DNA of 64,000 nt, taken from Cristatella mucedo. Its lineage: Eukaryota; Bryozoa; Phylactolaemata; Cristatellidae. Where the stretch lies: the NCBI GenBank assembly GCA_009760855.2, contig WPIO01000054.1, positions 824,001-888,000 on the forward strand, written 5' to 3'. Position numbers and translations under genes: made by a program. Below the pieces are notes generated by a model. It was not told where the DNA came from. It saw only the letters and a program-made list of their open reading frames with translations, and made no database searches. Shown piece by piece: positions 30,790-64,000 of this stretch (position 1 is its first letter; each line of letters opens with the position of its first letter).

Positions 30790-33030
30790 ATTACCGAGCT
30801 AAGATTGCCATACTGGCCCATGAGTACTAGCATGTTCCCGTTCGCCCTATCCATGTTCAAAGTCTTCGAGATTCCTTTCAATTTACAAAAAACTCCTTAA
30901 GATGCGCCGTGTTAAACGAAAGCTGGAACGTCGTTTCAAGAAATCGGGGTCTGAGGCAGACCTAGTCAATTTTAAAGACTTCCTTCGAGTTTACACCCGA
31001 AAGCTTAAAAAAGCCAGGGCTTCTTTTTTCATTAGAAAACTGAATTCCTGCCAGTCGGACACTAAACAGATTTATAAGACAGTAAACCATTTTCTGGCCA
31101 ATGCTGTCAGGTCTGACTCTCCAGATATTAAGGGCTCAGCCGAAAAGTTTTCAGCCTTCTTTACTGAAAAAATTGTGCACATTCGTGCCTCCATTAAGCC
31201 CCCTCCGACCAAAGCAATCGCCGTTCCTCAACCTGTGACCTTTCTTAAAAGGTTCTCCGATGTTTCTGCCTGTGATGTGGCTGCCTTAATAAGGTCTAGC
31301 AAAAAGAGCTCGTCTCCTGAAGACCCTATACCTTCATCTCCATAGTCTTCACTTGCAGACCAACTTAGCCCTGCCATAACCAAGATTTTTAATGCTTCCT
31401 TGGGAAAAGGGGTCGTCCCCAAGTCCTTCAAATCGGCAATCGTTAGACCTATTCTTAAAAAGCCTGGATTAGACACAGAGGTCCTAGCAAACTATCGTCC
31501 AGTTTCCCTTCTTCCGTTCTTATCGAAGATTCTTGAAAAAATTGTTGGTAAGCAGCTAGTTAAACATTTTGAAAATAATGGAATGTCAAAAAGATTTCAA
31601 TCAGGGTTCAAGAGGCTGCACTCTACTGAAACTGCTCTCCTCCGTGTTAACAATGACATTCTACGTGGCAACGACGACGGGAAAGTCACTGCCCTAGCTC
31701 TGCTAGATCTGTCTGCTGCCTTCGACACCATTGATCACGAAGTTATGCTTGAACGATTGAGAACAACGATCGGTCTGGCAGACAAAGCACTGGCGTGGTT
31801 TAAATCATACTTGTCTGATCTTGTTCAATCCTTGTCGTGTGGGGGTCTAGTCTCAGACACGAGACGGGTCACCTGTGGAGTCCCTCAAGGGTCTGTACTC
31901 GGTCCCTTGCTGTTCTCCATTTATACACAACCTCTGGGAAAAGTGATTAAGGCCCATGGAATAGGATATCACTTCAATGCTGACTATACTCAGTTATATT
32001 TGTCATTTAAACAGTCGGAATCTGCTGCAGCAACTAGGAAATTGAATGCTTGCCTTGCCGATATTCGATCCTGGATGTCGGAAAACTTCCTGAAATTAAT
32101 TGACGATAAAACCGAACTGCTTCTCATAGGACACCCTAAGCGTGTGGCTGAATTAAAAGGCTTTGCTGTTCTAATAGGTGATGCTATTGTGCGACCCTCA
32201 CCATCTGCTCGTAATCTAGGTAATCTGTTCGACAGCTGCCTCAATTTCAAAAGCTTGATTCAGAAGACTGCCTCTACAGCTAGCCATCACATCCGATCCC
32301 TGTCCAAGATTAGAAGCTTTCTCCTACAGTGGCTTGTAAAAAAATGTAACTAGCTCTTTAGTTCTGTCTCGGCTGCTTGATTATTGTAATTCCCTTTTGG
32401 CTGGGCTGCCAAAGAAAGCTATTATGCCACTACAGCTGACTATGAATATGGCTGCAAGGCTAGTCTTCAAGTCCCAGCGGTTTGAGCACGTGTCACCTCT
32501 GCTGAAAGAGCTAAGATGGTTGCCGGTTGAGCAAAGGATACAGAGCAAAGTTCTTACGCTGACCCACAAGGCCCGCCACGGCCTAGCTCCTTTATACCTA
32601 GCTGAACTGCTGCATCAGTTTCAGCCTGTTCGCGCCCTCAGGTCCTGTGTGGACGATAAATTAGCTGTCCCATTCCTCCGCTTAAAGACAGTTGGCGACA
32701 GAAGCTTTAGCTCTGCAGGTCCTAGACTGTGGAACTCGCTTCCACAATTCTTACGCAACGACAACTACTCTCCAACTGCCGACTATGGCACATCTTTTTC
32801 AGCGGTCCTGAACTGCTACTTCTACTCTACTCACTACTTCAACTGCTCTCCCGAGTCTGCTATGCTTCCCACTTTCTCTTTGTTGCGTGAGACGAAGTCT
32901 GTTGGGTACCGAATGCGTACCGAAAGCCGCTTAGGCTGTGAGTACGCTATACAAAACTCTCCTGCGTAACACCCACATGGTCTTTATGACTTTGTGGAGT
33001 TACTGACGGAGATACATTATTGACCACGGT
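30790..33030 (+). mobile_element. Family-2 LINE (CR1/L2-like), ORF2 from pre-RT region to 3' end
   Basis: The largest LINE in the window. 30902-31345 encodes the basic segment before the reverse transcriptase (RVKRKLERRFKKSG). In the same frame 31400-32353 carries RT motifs: [68 protein letters not shown] and, where FYADDTQ is expected, FNADYTQ (31973-31993). The catalytic second Asp is replaced, so the enzyme should be dead. Breaks: an amber stop at 31343-31345 and a frameshift at the A-run near 32340. The ORF resumes as LAGLPKKAIMPLQLTMNM, LLKELRWLPVEQRIQSKVL and AGPRLWNSLPQFLRN up to 32969. The endonuclease domain is missing (5' truncation). At least four 3' fragments of the family lie elsewhere in the window. 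Confidence 0.93.
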
Positions 33031-33127
33031 TAGAGGCGCCATATAGGCACTTTTTCCCGAACCTGCCCTAACAGTTACGAAAAGCAGTTGAATGTCTGCA
33101 GCTGTAATAAAATAAGGATGCGACGAT

Positions 33128-33360
33128 AATAGTAATAATATTTTATTTATATATAGGCCTCAGCGAACTCAATCTCTTCCTACGCACCTTATATTTGCTG
33201 CAAAGGAAACGCGATCGAACGTGTTAGCGCGGTCAATGGCAGCAAGCAGAACGCGGTTAGGTGTCTCATGCACCGGGTCAGAATGCAAATGTGGTTAGTA
33301 GCAGCATGCTCAGTGTCAGCACGCATAAGCGCACAAACGACGAATCACGCGGTTCCCGCC
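33128..33360 (-). mobile_element. Family-1 LINE tail and 3' UTR
   Basis: GGCCTCAGCGAACTCAATCT, CTTATATTTGCTGCAAAGG, then GTCTCATGCACCGGGTCAGA and ATGCAAATGTGGTTAGTAGC as in 26.6-26.7 kb. Confidence 0.82.
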
Positions 33361-33491
33361 GACAAGCTGCGCTTGAGCGTTCAAGCCGAGTCGCGAGCTC
33401 GGGCAGTAAACGGCGGCAGGACATCCGCGTGGGTCGGCTGGAGGCTAGCCCTAATCGGAGTGCCGGGGACACAGAGCGATATAATATAAAT

Positions 33492-33494
<3 letters not shown>

Positions 33495-33550
<56 letters not shown>
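33495..33550. repeat. (TA)n microsatellite
   Basis: TA run bounded by the near-identical words ATAAATACAATATA on both sides, as expected if the flank was duplicated. Confidence 0.9.
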
Positions 33551-33556
<6 letters not shown>

Positions 33557-33660
33557 AATACAATATAATATAATCATTTATAATAGTGCCCTAAGAGAGC
33601 TTAATCTCTATTCAGGCGTTTCACATACGCCGCGGGGCTCGAGCCCGCGACCTCGGGCAG
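33545..33660 (-). repeat. tRNA-headed SINE, family A (3' part plus B box)
   Basis: Reverse: GTGCCCTAAGAGAGCTTAAT, CTCTATTCAGGCGTTTCACA, CGGGGCTCGAGCCCGCGACC. The A-box end is missing. Confidence 0.8.
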
Positions 33661-34014
33661 ATATTGAGAGACAACAGAGCAGAGGAGCAACAGCAGCAGG
33701 TGACATCCGTGGGCCTGGAATTAAAGCGTCAGCTGAGGCGGCTCGAGTGAGATGCGTGCTCGTGCGCCGATATGTGCTACAGCAATAGCGTACAAGTCAC
33801 TGACTGAAAGACCGCGGCAAGACCGACTATAACTACTGGCAATGTTTGAAGGAGACTGCGGCACATTCCGGGCTGCCAGCCCAGCCGAGCTTCTCGTGAA
33901 AGGTGGCGCGATCTGCCTCGGGGTCGGCGCAGCGAGTAAGGTGTAGCGTGGAATAGCCTAAGGGTCGGCGCCATCTGGGATAGCCTCGGGGTCGGCGAAG
34001 CGAGTAAGGTAGTC
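33661..34014. other. Intergenic, unassigned with a short duplicated phrase
   Basis: CGGGGTCGGCGCAGCGAGTA near 33920 and CGGGGTCGGCGAAGCGAGTA near 33990 are a direct repeat about 70 bp apart; a third GTCGGCGCAGCGAG lies near 34296. Confidence 0.5.
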
Positions 34015-34330
34015 TGTGATAGCCTCTAACGTAATGTAATGTATCTTCGTCTGTAACTCCACAAGGCCACTGAGTCTACATGGGCGTTTCGCAGGAGAGT
34101 TTTGCATAGCGCACTCGCAGCCTAAGCGGCTTTCGGTACGCATTCGGTAGCCAACAGAATTCATCTCACGCAACAAAGAGAAAGTGGGAAGTATAGCAGA
34201 GTCAAGAGAGCAGTTAAGGTAGCGAGTAGCATGGAGGTAGCTCAGGACAGCTCGAAAAGATGTGGCATAGTCGGCATCAGGAGAGTGGTTGTGAGTCGGC
34301 GCAGCGAGACCATACTGAATAAATTTACTG
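34015..34330 (-). mobile_element. Family-2 LINE 3' end fragment
   Basis: Minus-strand reading NSVGYRMRTESRLGCECAMQ is nearly identical to 32880-32960. The region also contains the reverse of the RNDNYSPTADYGTSF block near 34250. Confidence 0.88.
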
Positions 34331-34639
34331 CGCCCTCGTTTACAATGATATTTTCGTTGAAACGAGGTTCAATATTACAAATGTCAAAAACTCAAATATG
34401 CGGTTGAGCATCGCAGCGAAACTGAACTGGTCCAGATGTGTTGAGAGCCCATTTAAAAAAGGCGACCGGAGATACGAAGAAAAGCACTCGTGCTAAAACA
34501 GTCAGAGAGCGGGAGAGCTGGGAAGTGTGATAAAAGTGCTACTCGGACTGCTACATCTCGGAGAAAACTTTGATTTTGTTCCGTAATTTAAAAATAAAAA
34601 AAAACTTGCACAACTTTGGTCACGATATCAGGACAAGAA

Positions 34640-34712
34640 AGTAATAGTGCATTATACATAGTACCCTCAGAGAACTAAATCTCTTTCTAGGCGCTTTACA
34701 TTTTCTAAAAGA
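34640..34712 (-). mobile_element. Family-1 LINE tail, short copy
   Basis: GTACCCTCAGAGAACTAAAT and CTCTTTCTAGGCGCTTTACA. Confidence 0.82.
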
Positions 34713-35829
34713 CCATGTCCCAAACAAGCCTATCCCAAAAGTGTCCTTCATGAGGTGTATAGACCTATTTCCGCCAGCTATAATTAGTATTTTATATATG
34801 TCCTTGGTTTTCGACGAATTTCCTGCACAAAGCCGAGCTCCGGGCGAAGCAAATATTATGCGGGATGACTGAACCGTTAAGGGGCCACACAGGGTTGCTC
34901 CTGATCGAAAACACCTTCCCGAGAAAGCCTCCAACTCGTTCGAACGTCGGATCTTGGGATTTCTTGATTGTCACGGCGAAGGATATGCGCTTGGGAAATT
35001 GCCACTTTTCACTTTGAAGTTCTTCTGAAATTAAAATTATAAAATTAAAATCGTTAAATGATATCTTATTACAAGGTTCTTCTCGCTTGACCCGCTCCAG
35101 GCGTGCGTACGTGCGGATTGCTTCTGAGTGCGAGCTCGCCGGCGGCAGCAGCTGTAGTCGTAGCCTATAAGCGATAGTCAGATGCAGATAACCGATACCG
35201 AGTGCCGATCGGACCTACGCGGCAGAATGCTTCCTTGTTTAGCAGTATTCTAAGATGCGCTCGCAGCAAAAAAAAATTGAAAACACGATTTACCCTCGAC
35301 ACAATCTGCATGAGCAGCAATGTGAGGCTCTTACAAATTCGATACAAACACAACAGGGCTCCTACAAATTCAGACGACGCTGCATACTCGTGAAATCAAG
35401 AATTACGTCTCTCTCAATATCTCTGGAAGGTTCTGCACTATAATGATATTAAAAGGAGTACGTATTCGAAAAAAGATTGTCTGTACCGCTAAAAAAATAC
35501 TAGCGAGCTACTAAATAAACTTGAATTTACTAGGCCAGCGTGTGACTGCGTGCTCACAGATAAAAATCTACTCCGACTGTGCCGATTAAAAAAATGAACG
35601 AATAGTAACGTCAAACACGCTAACGCCCTTCTGCCCTTCTTCGCGAGCTTCGTTCTGCTCCTACAGTCTCCATCACTGCACAGCCCGCTCGGCTCGCTTA
35701 GATCGGCCCGTGTCTTGCTATTCCGGATGCATGAAGCCTTCACGAAAGGGAAACGTCGTGGTAACCGGCCCCTCGTTTACACGAAATGCCATGCCTCATT
35801 AAATCACCGGTCGCATTTATAGGGCTTTA
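34713..35829. other. Intergenic, nothing recognised
   Basis: AT-rich to mixed sequence without repeat or protein similarity that I can see. Confidence 0.4.
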
Positions 35830-36625
35830 TCCTGGCCTGCTCCTCGCCTACGGCCCTCTATAGGCATCTTCGGCCCGCCAGGCATCTCCGGCTTGATAGG
35901 CATCTCCGGCCTGCTCCCCATCGCCGGCATACTGCCCATCTCCGACCATCTAGCCAGTTCCGGCCTGCTCCCCATCTCTGAATTGCTAGGCCTCTCCGAC
36001 CTACAAGGCATCTCCTACTTGCTCCGTATCTCCGGCCCTCTAGACACCTCCGGCCTGCTGGGCATCTCGGGCTTGATAGGCATCTCCGGCCAGCTCCTCA
36101 TTTCTGGCCTGCTCACCATCTCCAGCCTCTAAGCCTCTCCGGCCTGATAGGCATCTCTGGCCGGCTGTCCATCTCTGTCATAATCTGCATCACCGGCAAC
36201 CTCTGCATCACTGGCAATCTCTGCATCACTGGCCTTCTCTGTATCACTGGCTTTCTCTGCATCACTGGCCTTCTCTGCATCACTGGCAATCTCTGCATCA
36301 CTGGCATTCTCTGCATCACTGGCAATCTCTGCATCACTGGCAATCTCTGCATCACCGGCAACCTCTGCATCACTGACAATCTCTGCATCACTGGAAATCT
36401 CTGCATCTCTGGCAATCTCTGCATCTCTGGCAATCTCTGCATCTCTGGCCTGATAGGCATATCCGACATACTCTGCATCTCCGACATGGCCTGCATCTCT
36501 TGCCTGCTCTGCCTCTGTGACATGCTCTACCTCTCTGACCTGTTCTACCTCTCTGACCTGCTCTACCTCTCTGACCTGCTCTACCTCTCTGGCCTGCTCT
36601 GAATCGCTACAAATAGACGATGTGA
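35830..36625. repeat. 18-bp-type minisatellite array
   Basis: Three blocks: ATCTCCGGCCTGCTCCCC-like units (about 35870-36130), CTCTGCATCACTGGCAAT units (about 36190-36450), and CTGACCTGCTCTACCTCT units (about 36500-36600). The period is a multiple of 3, so the array stays open in several frames and gives repetitive ORFs such as EIASDAEIASDAE on the minus strand. No start, splice or family evidence supports a protein. Confidence 0.85.
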
Positions 36626-36898
36626 TATTAGGTGGCTCCAACGGCTTGGCAGTTCAACTTCGACACTCAATGGCTTAGGTGATCTCAAAAGCTTGAGCTG
36701 CACTGCAAGCTGCTGCCTCCAGCAGCTCAGTTGCTGCTACCTTTTGGTGCTGCATTGCCATGAATAGGCGATATGGTGTTAGTTGGCTCAACAGCTTGGC
36801 AGTTTAACGTCGACGCTCAATGGCTTAGGTGACCTCGAAGGCTTGAGCTGCACTGCAAGCAGTTGCCTCCAGCAGCTCAGCCGCTGCTACCTTCTGCT
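36615..36898 (+). repeat. Tandem duplication of about 148 bp
   Basis: Two copies: AATGGCTTAGGTGATCTCAA and AATGGCTTAGGTGACCTCGA, GCTTGAGCTGCACTGCAAGC twice, CCTCCAGCAGCTCAG twice, GCTACCTTTTGG and GCTACCTTCTGC. Confidence 0.85.
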
Positions 36899-37189
36899 TG
36901 TTTACATGCATTCGCCTCACGCTGCTCTAATGCCTTCGCCTCACGCTCGTGATGCTTCTTCGGCCACTCCTGGGCTATGACCGCCTGCCTCTCGGCGACC
37001 ACTCCAAGCGCTGCCTCCTCGGTGGCCACGTCACCCAGCATCTCGCTCACCTATGCCGTTTCCTACACAGCCGGCAGCTTTGCAGGCCACATTGGGCAGC
37101 GTTTTTTTTCGCAGACCCAAACTGGCTTCCCATAAACCCATAAAGCGGCGTATAAACTTGCTGGCTCTGAGAGTCACACTTGTGTGCCG

Positions 37190-37362
<173 letters not shown>

Positions 37363-37454
37363 AGAGGCTGTTGAATCGAGCTAAATTTTAATTTACTTAA
37401 AGTCTCTTTTTCTCTTTCTCCGGCCTAAGAGAGCTCTCTGGAGGAAAACTAATT

Positions 37455-37610
37455 ACAATACATTAGTATAGCACCCTCCGAGACTGAATCTCTTTTCAGG
37501 CACTTTGTATTTGCTGCAAAGAAGCAGGATCGAATGGTTAATGGTAGCATGCTAAATGTCAGAAAGCATAACACTGTTAGAGGTGACGTGCACAGAGTCA
37601 GCAACCATCC
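37455..37610 (-). mobile_element. Family-1 LINE tail copy
   Basis: CACCCTCCGAGACTGAATCT, TTCAGGCACTTTGTATTTGC, then TGACGTGCACAGAGTCAGCA. Confidence 0.75.
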
Positions 37611-37879
37611 GAATCCGGGCATTAAGCTGTGCCTATAACCAACCTCGATCGCATTGACGACGACCGTGCTTTTAGTTGGTCGTGACTAATAAACTCGAAA
37701 CTCATTCATCACTGACATCTTGACATTATTTAAAATGGCAAATTAAAAAAGGAACTAAAAACACCCATTCCTCTCAGCAATTGCTCCGCTCAGTGTTAAT
37801 TGTCCTTCTAATTAAGCGCATGCTGAAAGCGAACAAAATTGCTGCGAATACAATCATTCAACCATTGACGTCCTTCTTT

Positions 37880-37965
37880 TCCGCATATTTAAAGTGTCTA
37901 GAGAGAGAGAGAGAGTTGACTGCCTTTGTGGACTCAGCAAACCATTATTATTCTTATTATTATTA
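37880..37965 (+). mobile_element. LINE/SINE tail remnant
   Basis: TTTAAAGTGTCTAGAGAGAG, GACTGCCTTTGTGGACTC and (ATT)n; a diverged tail with a GA expansion in the inner stem. Confidence 0.5.
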
Positions 37966-38264
37966 ACGTTGCATCCCAGGCGTGGCTGCTGAGAGTTCCG
38001 TCAGAGGCCAGCCACTAGTCCAGTGGCCAACTAGTAATTGCCAAACGGCCCAGTTTTGCTGTAATAAACTACAGATAAACGTCGCCTTCGCTTTTTCGGC
38101 TTTGACCATTGGCAGAGATACATTATGGCGAATTTCGGCTTTTACTAAAGTGCAAAGTTAGTCGTATTTGCTCGATTTTGCGCTAGACTATTGTCAGAGC
38201 TGTTACTCAATACTTTCACGGCGGCAGTGCATATTCAGCTGTTACTGATGCTGCACCACAATAG

Positions 38265-38425
38265 AAAACCTGATCTTGGGTCGTCTCGTAGGGGTCAGGT
38301 GATCGAACTTCGAAACCCACGTGGTGGATGCAAGTCATTCCAGCAGGCAGCTCTCTCTATTGGCCACCGCAAGCAGAAGCGATAGCCCCTAAGGCTCTTC
38401 TGTAGCTATACAAATGAGTCGGTTG
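38265..38425 (+). repeat. SINE family B, diverged
   Basis: GTGATCGAACTTCGAAACCC (B-box region), then ATTGGCCACCGCAAGCAGAA, GCGATAGCCCCTAAGGCTCT and TGTAGCTATACAAATGAG as in the family-B core. Confidence 0.65.
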
Positions 38426-38743
38426 AATCAAGTAATCCTTACTGAGCATTTTTTATTAAATTACAGTAGCTGCTCTACACAGTACTTGCTCCATCCACGT
38501 GAATTGATCTTAGTGCGCTTAGTATGCTGAAATTGTGCGTATATTGGAAATACGAAACTGACGACACTGTTTTTAAGAGTATTCGAAGTACGCTTACCCA
38601 GATAGGTTCGAATTCTTATTGCGCTCGATAATTTTTTCCATCGCTATTTTCATTGTTTCCTTCTACTGGGCTGTGTTATTGGTCGTTTGGATTCTACGCG
38701 AAAAAGCAGTCGCTTCGAGGTCAACGCCGAAATCACGTTGGAT

Positions 38744-38820
38744 CAAATGTAAAGCGCCTTGAAAGAGATTAAGTTCTCCGAGGGCGCTTTATCAAGTACA
38801 TTATTATCATTATTATCCTG
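38744..38820 (+). mobile_element. Family-1 LINE tail, clean hairpin copy
   Basis: AAAGCGCC at 38751-38758 pairs with GGCGCTTT at 38783-38790; the inner AGAGATTAAGTTCTC is intact; ends ATTATTATCATTATTATC. Confidence 0.92.
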
Positions 38821-39735
38821 CGAGGAGCGGCCGGGTTCTCCGCTGGCCATGGGTGAGGCTGAACCTTTCCGGGCCAGAAGGCACATCTGGTTTATGAGCA
38901 GTCGCGCTGCTTGACCTAAGTCGCCCATGACCATACCGGCCGACTTCGCGCCAGCATCGGACGCTCGGCGGCGCATGCGCTGACGCCGCACCCTACGGCA
39001 CTGAGTGCGGCGCAGTCGCTTCAGCGCTCCGCCAAGCTGACGCGTAGACTTCGTGCGGGGCTCGGGCGTCTCAGGACGCCGACGGCACAGGGGAGGCGAG
39101 CGAGCGGGATTGAGGGGGCGGGTCTCGCTGCTGGCAGCAGCCCTAAGCTGCGCGTTACCAGCGCCGCTGCATGCAGCCAGTTGCGCACACTCGTACCGCA
39201 CCGCAATTCAACGGCGCGGCGGCTGCAAGCGATGTACAGCGCATACCGGCAGATGACACCATTCGCTTCGTGTACAGCATATTTAACGTGCATAGAAAGA
39301 GATCTAGTTCTCCTAGGGTGCAATAGAATGTCTTAATTACTATAATTATCGCCGTTATTATTATTTACGTAACCGCCACACGGAGCGCGTCGCTCGGTCG
39401 CTTCGGGCACCGTGAGTGCCACACGCGCGCGTCTCTAACGCGCAGCGAACCAATCATGCTACAGTTTTGGAGCGATTATTGAACGAATCGCAGGAGCAAG
39501 CGCTCCGGAAGGCACCGCCAGCCGCCGGAGGTGCACAGGAAAGCTGAGACGCGACAGCGCCGGGCAGGAAGGACAGCTACCGCAGCCGGAGGTGCGAAAA
39601 GTGTCTGCGTCACAGCGAGTTGCACTGGATCAGTGCTGTTGCGCGGTGGTGGTACAGTGTGAATAGCTAGCGCATGTTCGCAGCCGCGGCCAGCTATCGA
39701 GAGGCCTGTTCTAGCGGTCACTGTCAATGTGAAAG

Positions 39736-62808
<23,073 letters not shown>

Positions 62809-63120
62809 GTAAGTCAAGTGAACTTGATTGGCTTTGAGCGGCTGCTGTACTTTAGTGACGACTTTCGCAAATGCGTTTGATGGCACTGACGCTGGGAGCA
62901 GCTTGTGCCAGGCCGCCGGTGCTTCGGTGGCTGCTTCGCTACCGCTTTGTTATGAGAATTCAGTTTGAATGAAAACGAGGAACGACCTAAGGCCTTCTGC
63001 CGAGCTGGTCGGTCATTTCGTCTCGAGCTCGGGGAGCGTTGCGTAACCTCGGTTCTCTCGACGAGCAGTGCCTCGACCGATTGAACCAGTGTGAGGGATT
63101 GCCGTCAGAGTGCGCTCAGA

Positions 63121-63202
63121 AAAGCCGAGGCTAAACGCACTCGGCTTTAAATCTCTGCCTTAGTGCTAGAGCTGTGCCTGCTCAGGCAGGCACAGCTCTA
63201 GC
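63121..63202. repeat. Two adjacent hairpins
   Basis: AAAGCCGAG (63121-63129) with CTCGGCTTT (63140-63148), and a perfect 17-bp-arm hairpin 63165-63181 / 63186-63202 with loop TCAG (arm GCTAGAGCTGTGCCTGC). Confidence 0.93.
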
Positions 63203-63245
63203 TTCTCGTAAGCTTTCTCGTAAGCTAGTTCTGGCTTCTCACACC

Positions 63246-63350
<105 letters not shown>

Positions 63351-64000
63351 AACAATGATAAGTAGCTAGCTCAATAAGTTCATCAGTGCATATATGTGTA
63401 TATTATCGAGAAAAGGGCAATCTTTGCCTCTCAGTAGTTGACGCCACTGTCGCTCTGTGTCAGTCGTGGTCGTTGCATTCGCCGTGCTTGTCCTGCTGCT
63501 TTGTTCATGTGTTGAATGGTAGCCGACTGTTCCGTTTTGGTTTCTGCCTGGGCAGGCTTGTGCATTGCAGCTCTCGTCTATCTGCTGCGCGTCATCGAAT
63601 ATCGTCACCGAGTGTGAAATTTATTCCCGTTACTCATATGCCCGCCACCTGTACTTATGCCCGCAGAGAGGCTGAAGTTTGAATTGGGCACACATTTTGT
63701 GCTCAGCATTTCTAGAGCCGCCGTGCTGCTTGCTGTCTTCTTTTGATGAGTGAATGCACGAACGTGTGAATCAGATCACTAGCTTGTCTAGCATAGGCGA
63801 GGCTCTCACAGGCTGCATCGTGACGTTCTCGCATATTCTGAGTCGTATGGTGGCATCAGCCATAGTGCCTGGCGCCCAAGTTTCCGGCTTTTTGCACACA
63901 GCCAAGTTCCAACAACAGTAGAAACTTGCTCAGATAATAAATAGTGGCTGCTGGCATTGCATTTTTGCACCTAGCATTTGCAGAGTTCGACTGGGGCATA
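63351..64000. other. Right edge, USP34 intron
   Basis: No further USP34 exon recognised with confidence. Confidence 0.4.

Noticed and set aside
36190-36450. CRISPR-like regular repeats
   Set aside because: Units are contiguous without spacers, in a clearly eukaryotic locus; a minisatellite.
36113-36641. 136- and 170-codon repetitive minus-strand ORFs
   Set aside because: Frame-neutral products of the 18-bp minisatellite; no start context, splice signals or family similarity.
38743-39201. 152-codon minus-strand ORF upstream of USP34
   Set aside because: Lies in CpG-rich promoter-like DNA, ends within a LINE tail and has no recognisable product.
63761-63920. Open stretch reading ITSLSSIGEALTGCI after a CAG
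   Set aside because: Ends in a stop, no similarity to the expected USP34 segment.

Overview
This window is animal (metazoan) nuclear DNA. It carries two large multi-exon protein genes with canonical GT-AG introns, tRNA-derived SINEs, CR1/L2-like LINEs, a decayed hAT transposon and very many dinucleotide microsatellites. I cannot name the species or phylum. The proteins are clearly but distantly similar to vertebrate ones, and the compact introns and transposon types suggest an invertebrate.

Left part, minus strand (about 1120-21247): the 5' portion of an LRRC9 (leucine-rich repeat containing 9) ortholog. Twelve consecutive exons were read by eye, and their splice phases join without a break from the start ATG at 21247 to 1120; the gene continues past the left edge. 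Its introns hold CT/GA microsatellites, SINEs and 5'-truncated LINE ends.

Middle (about 21.2-39.7 kb): the intergenic space between the two divergent genes. It is mostly repeats: a 178-bp inverted repeat spaced 1.5 kb, a truncated LINE (family 1), a decayed hAT/DUF4371-type transposase pseudogene with two nested LINE tails, a nearly full-length LINE reverse transcriptase ORF (family 2) with a damaged catalytic YADD motif, an 18-bp minisatellite and a CA tract. A visibly CpG-rich stretch (about 38.8-40.3 kb) surrounds the first exon of the next gene and is the likely promoter.

Right part, plus strand (39736-62808 and beyond): the N-terminal third of a USP34 (ubiquitin carboxyl-terminal hydrolase 34) ortholog. 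About 24 exons are recognised; phases agree everywhere except around one low-complexity acidic segment at 53.0-54.4 kb, where boundaries are uncertain. The catalytic USP domain lies outside the window.

Nothing suggests that the two genes work together. USP34 is a large deubiquitinase; LRRC9 is a poorly studied LRR protein. The most interesting non-genic signal is a conserved 3' hairpin tail shared by the family-1 LINE and a tRNA-headed SINE, present in more than twenty copies. Other notable signals are several long or perfect inverted repeats inside introns, including a perfect 34-bp-arm palindrome. All identifications come from recalled family similarity and splice-phase logic, not from database searches.
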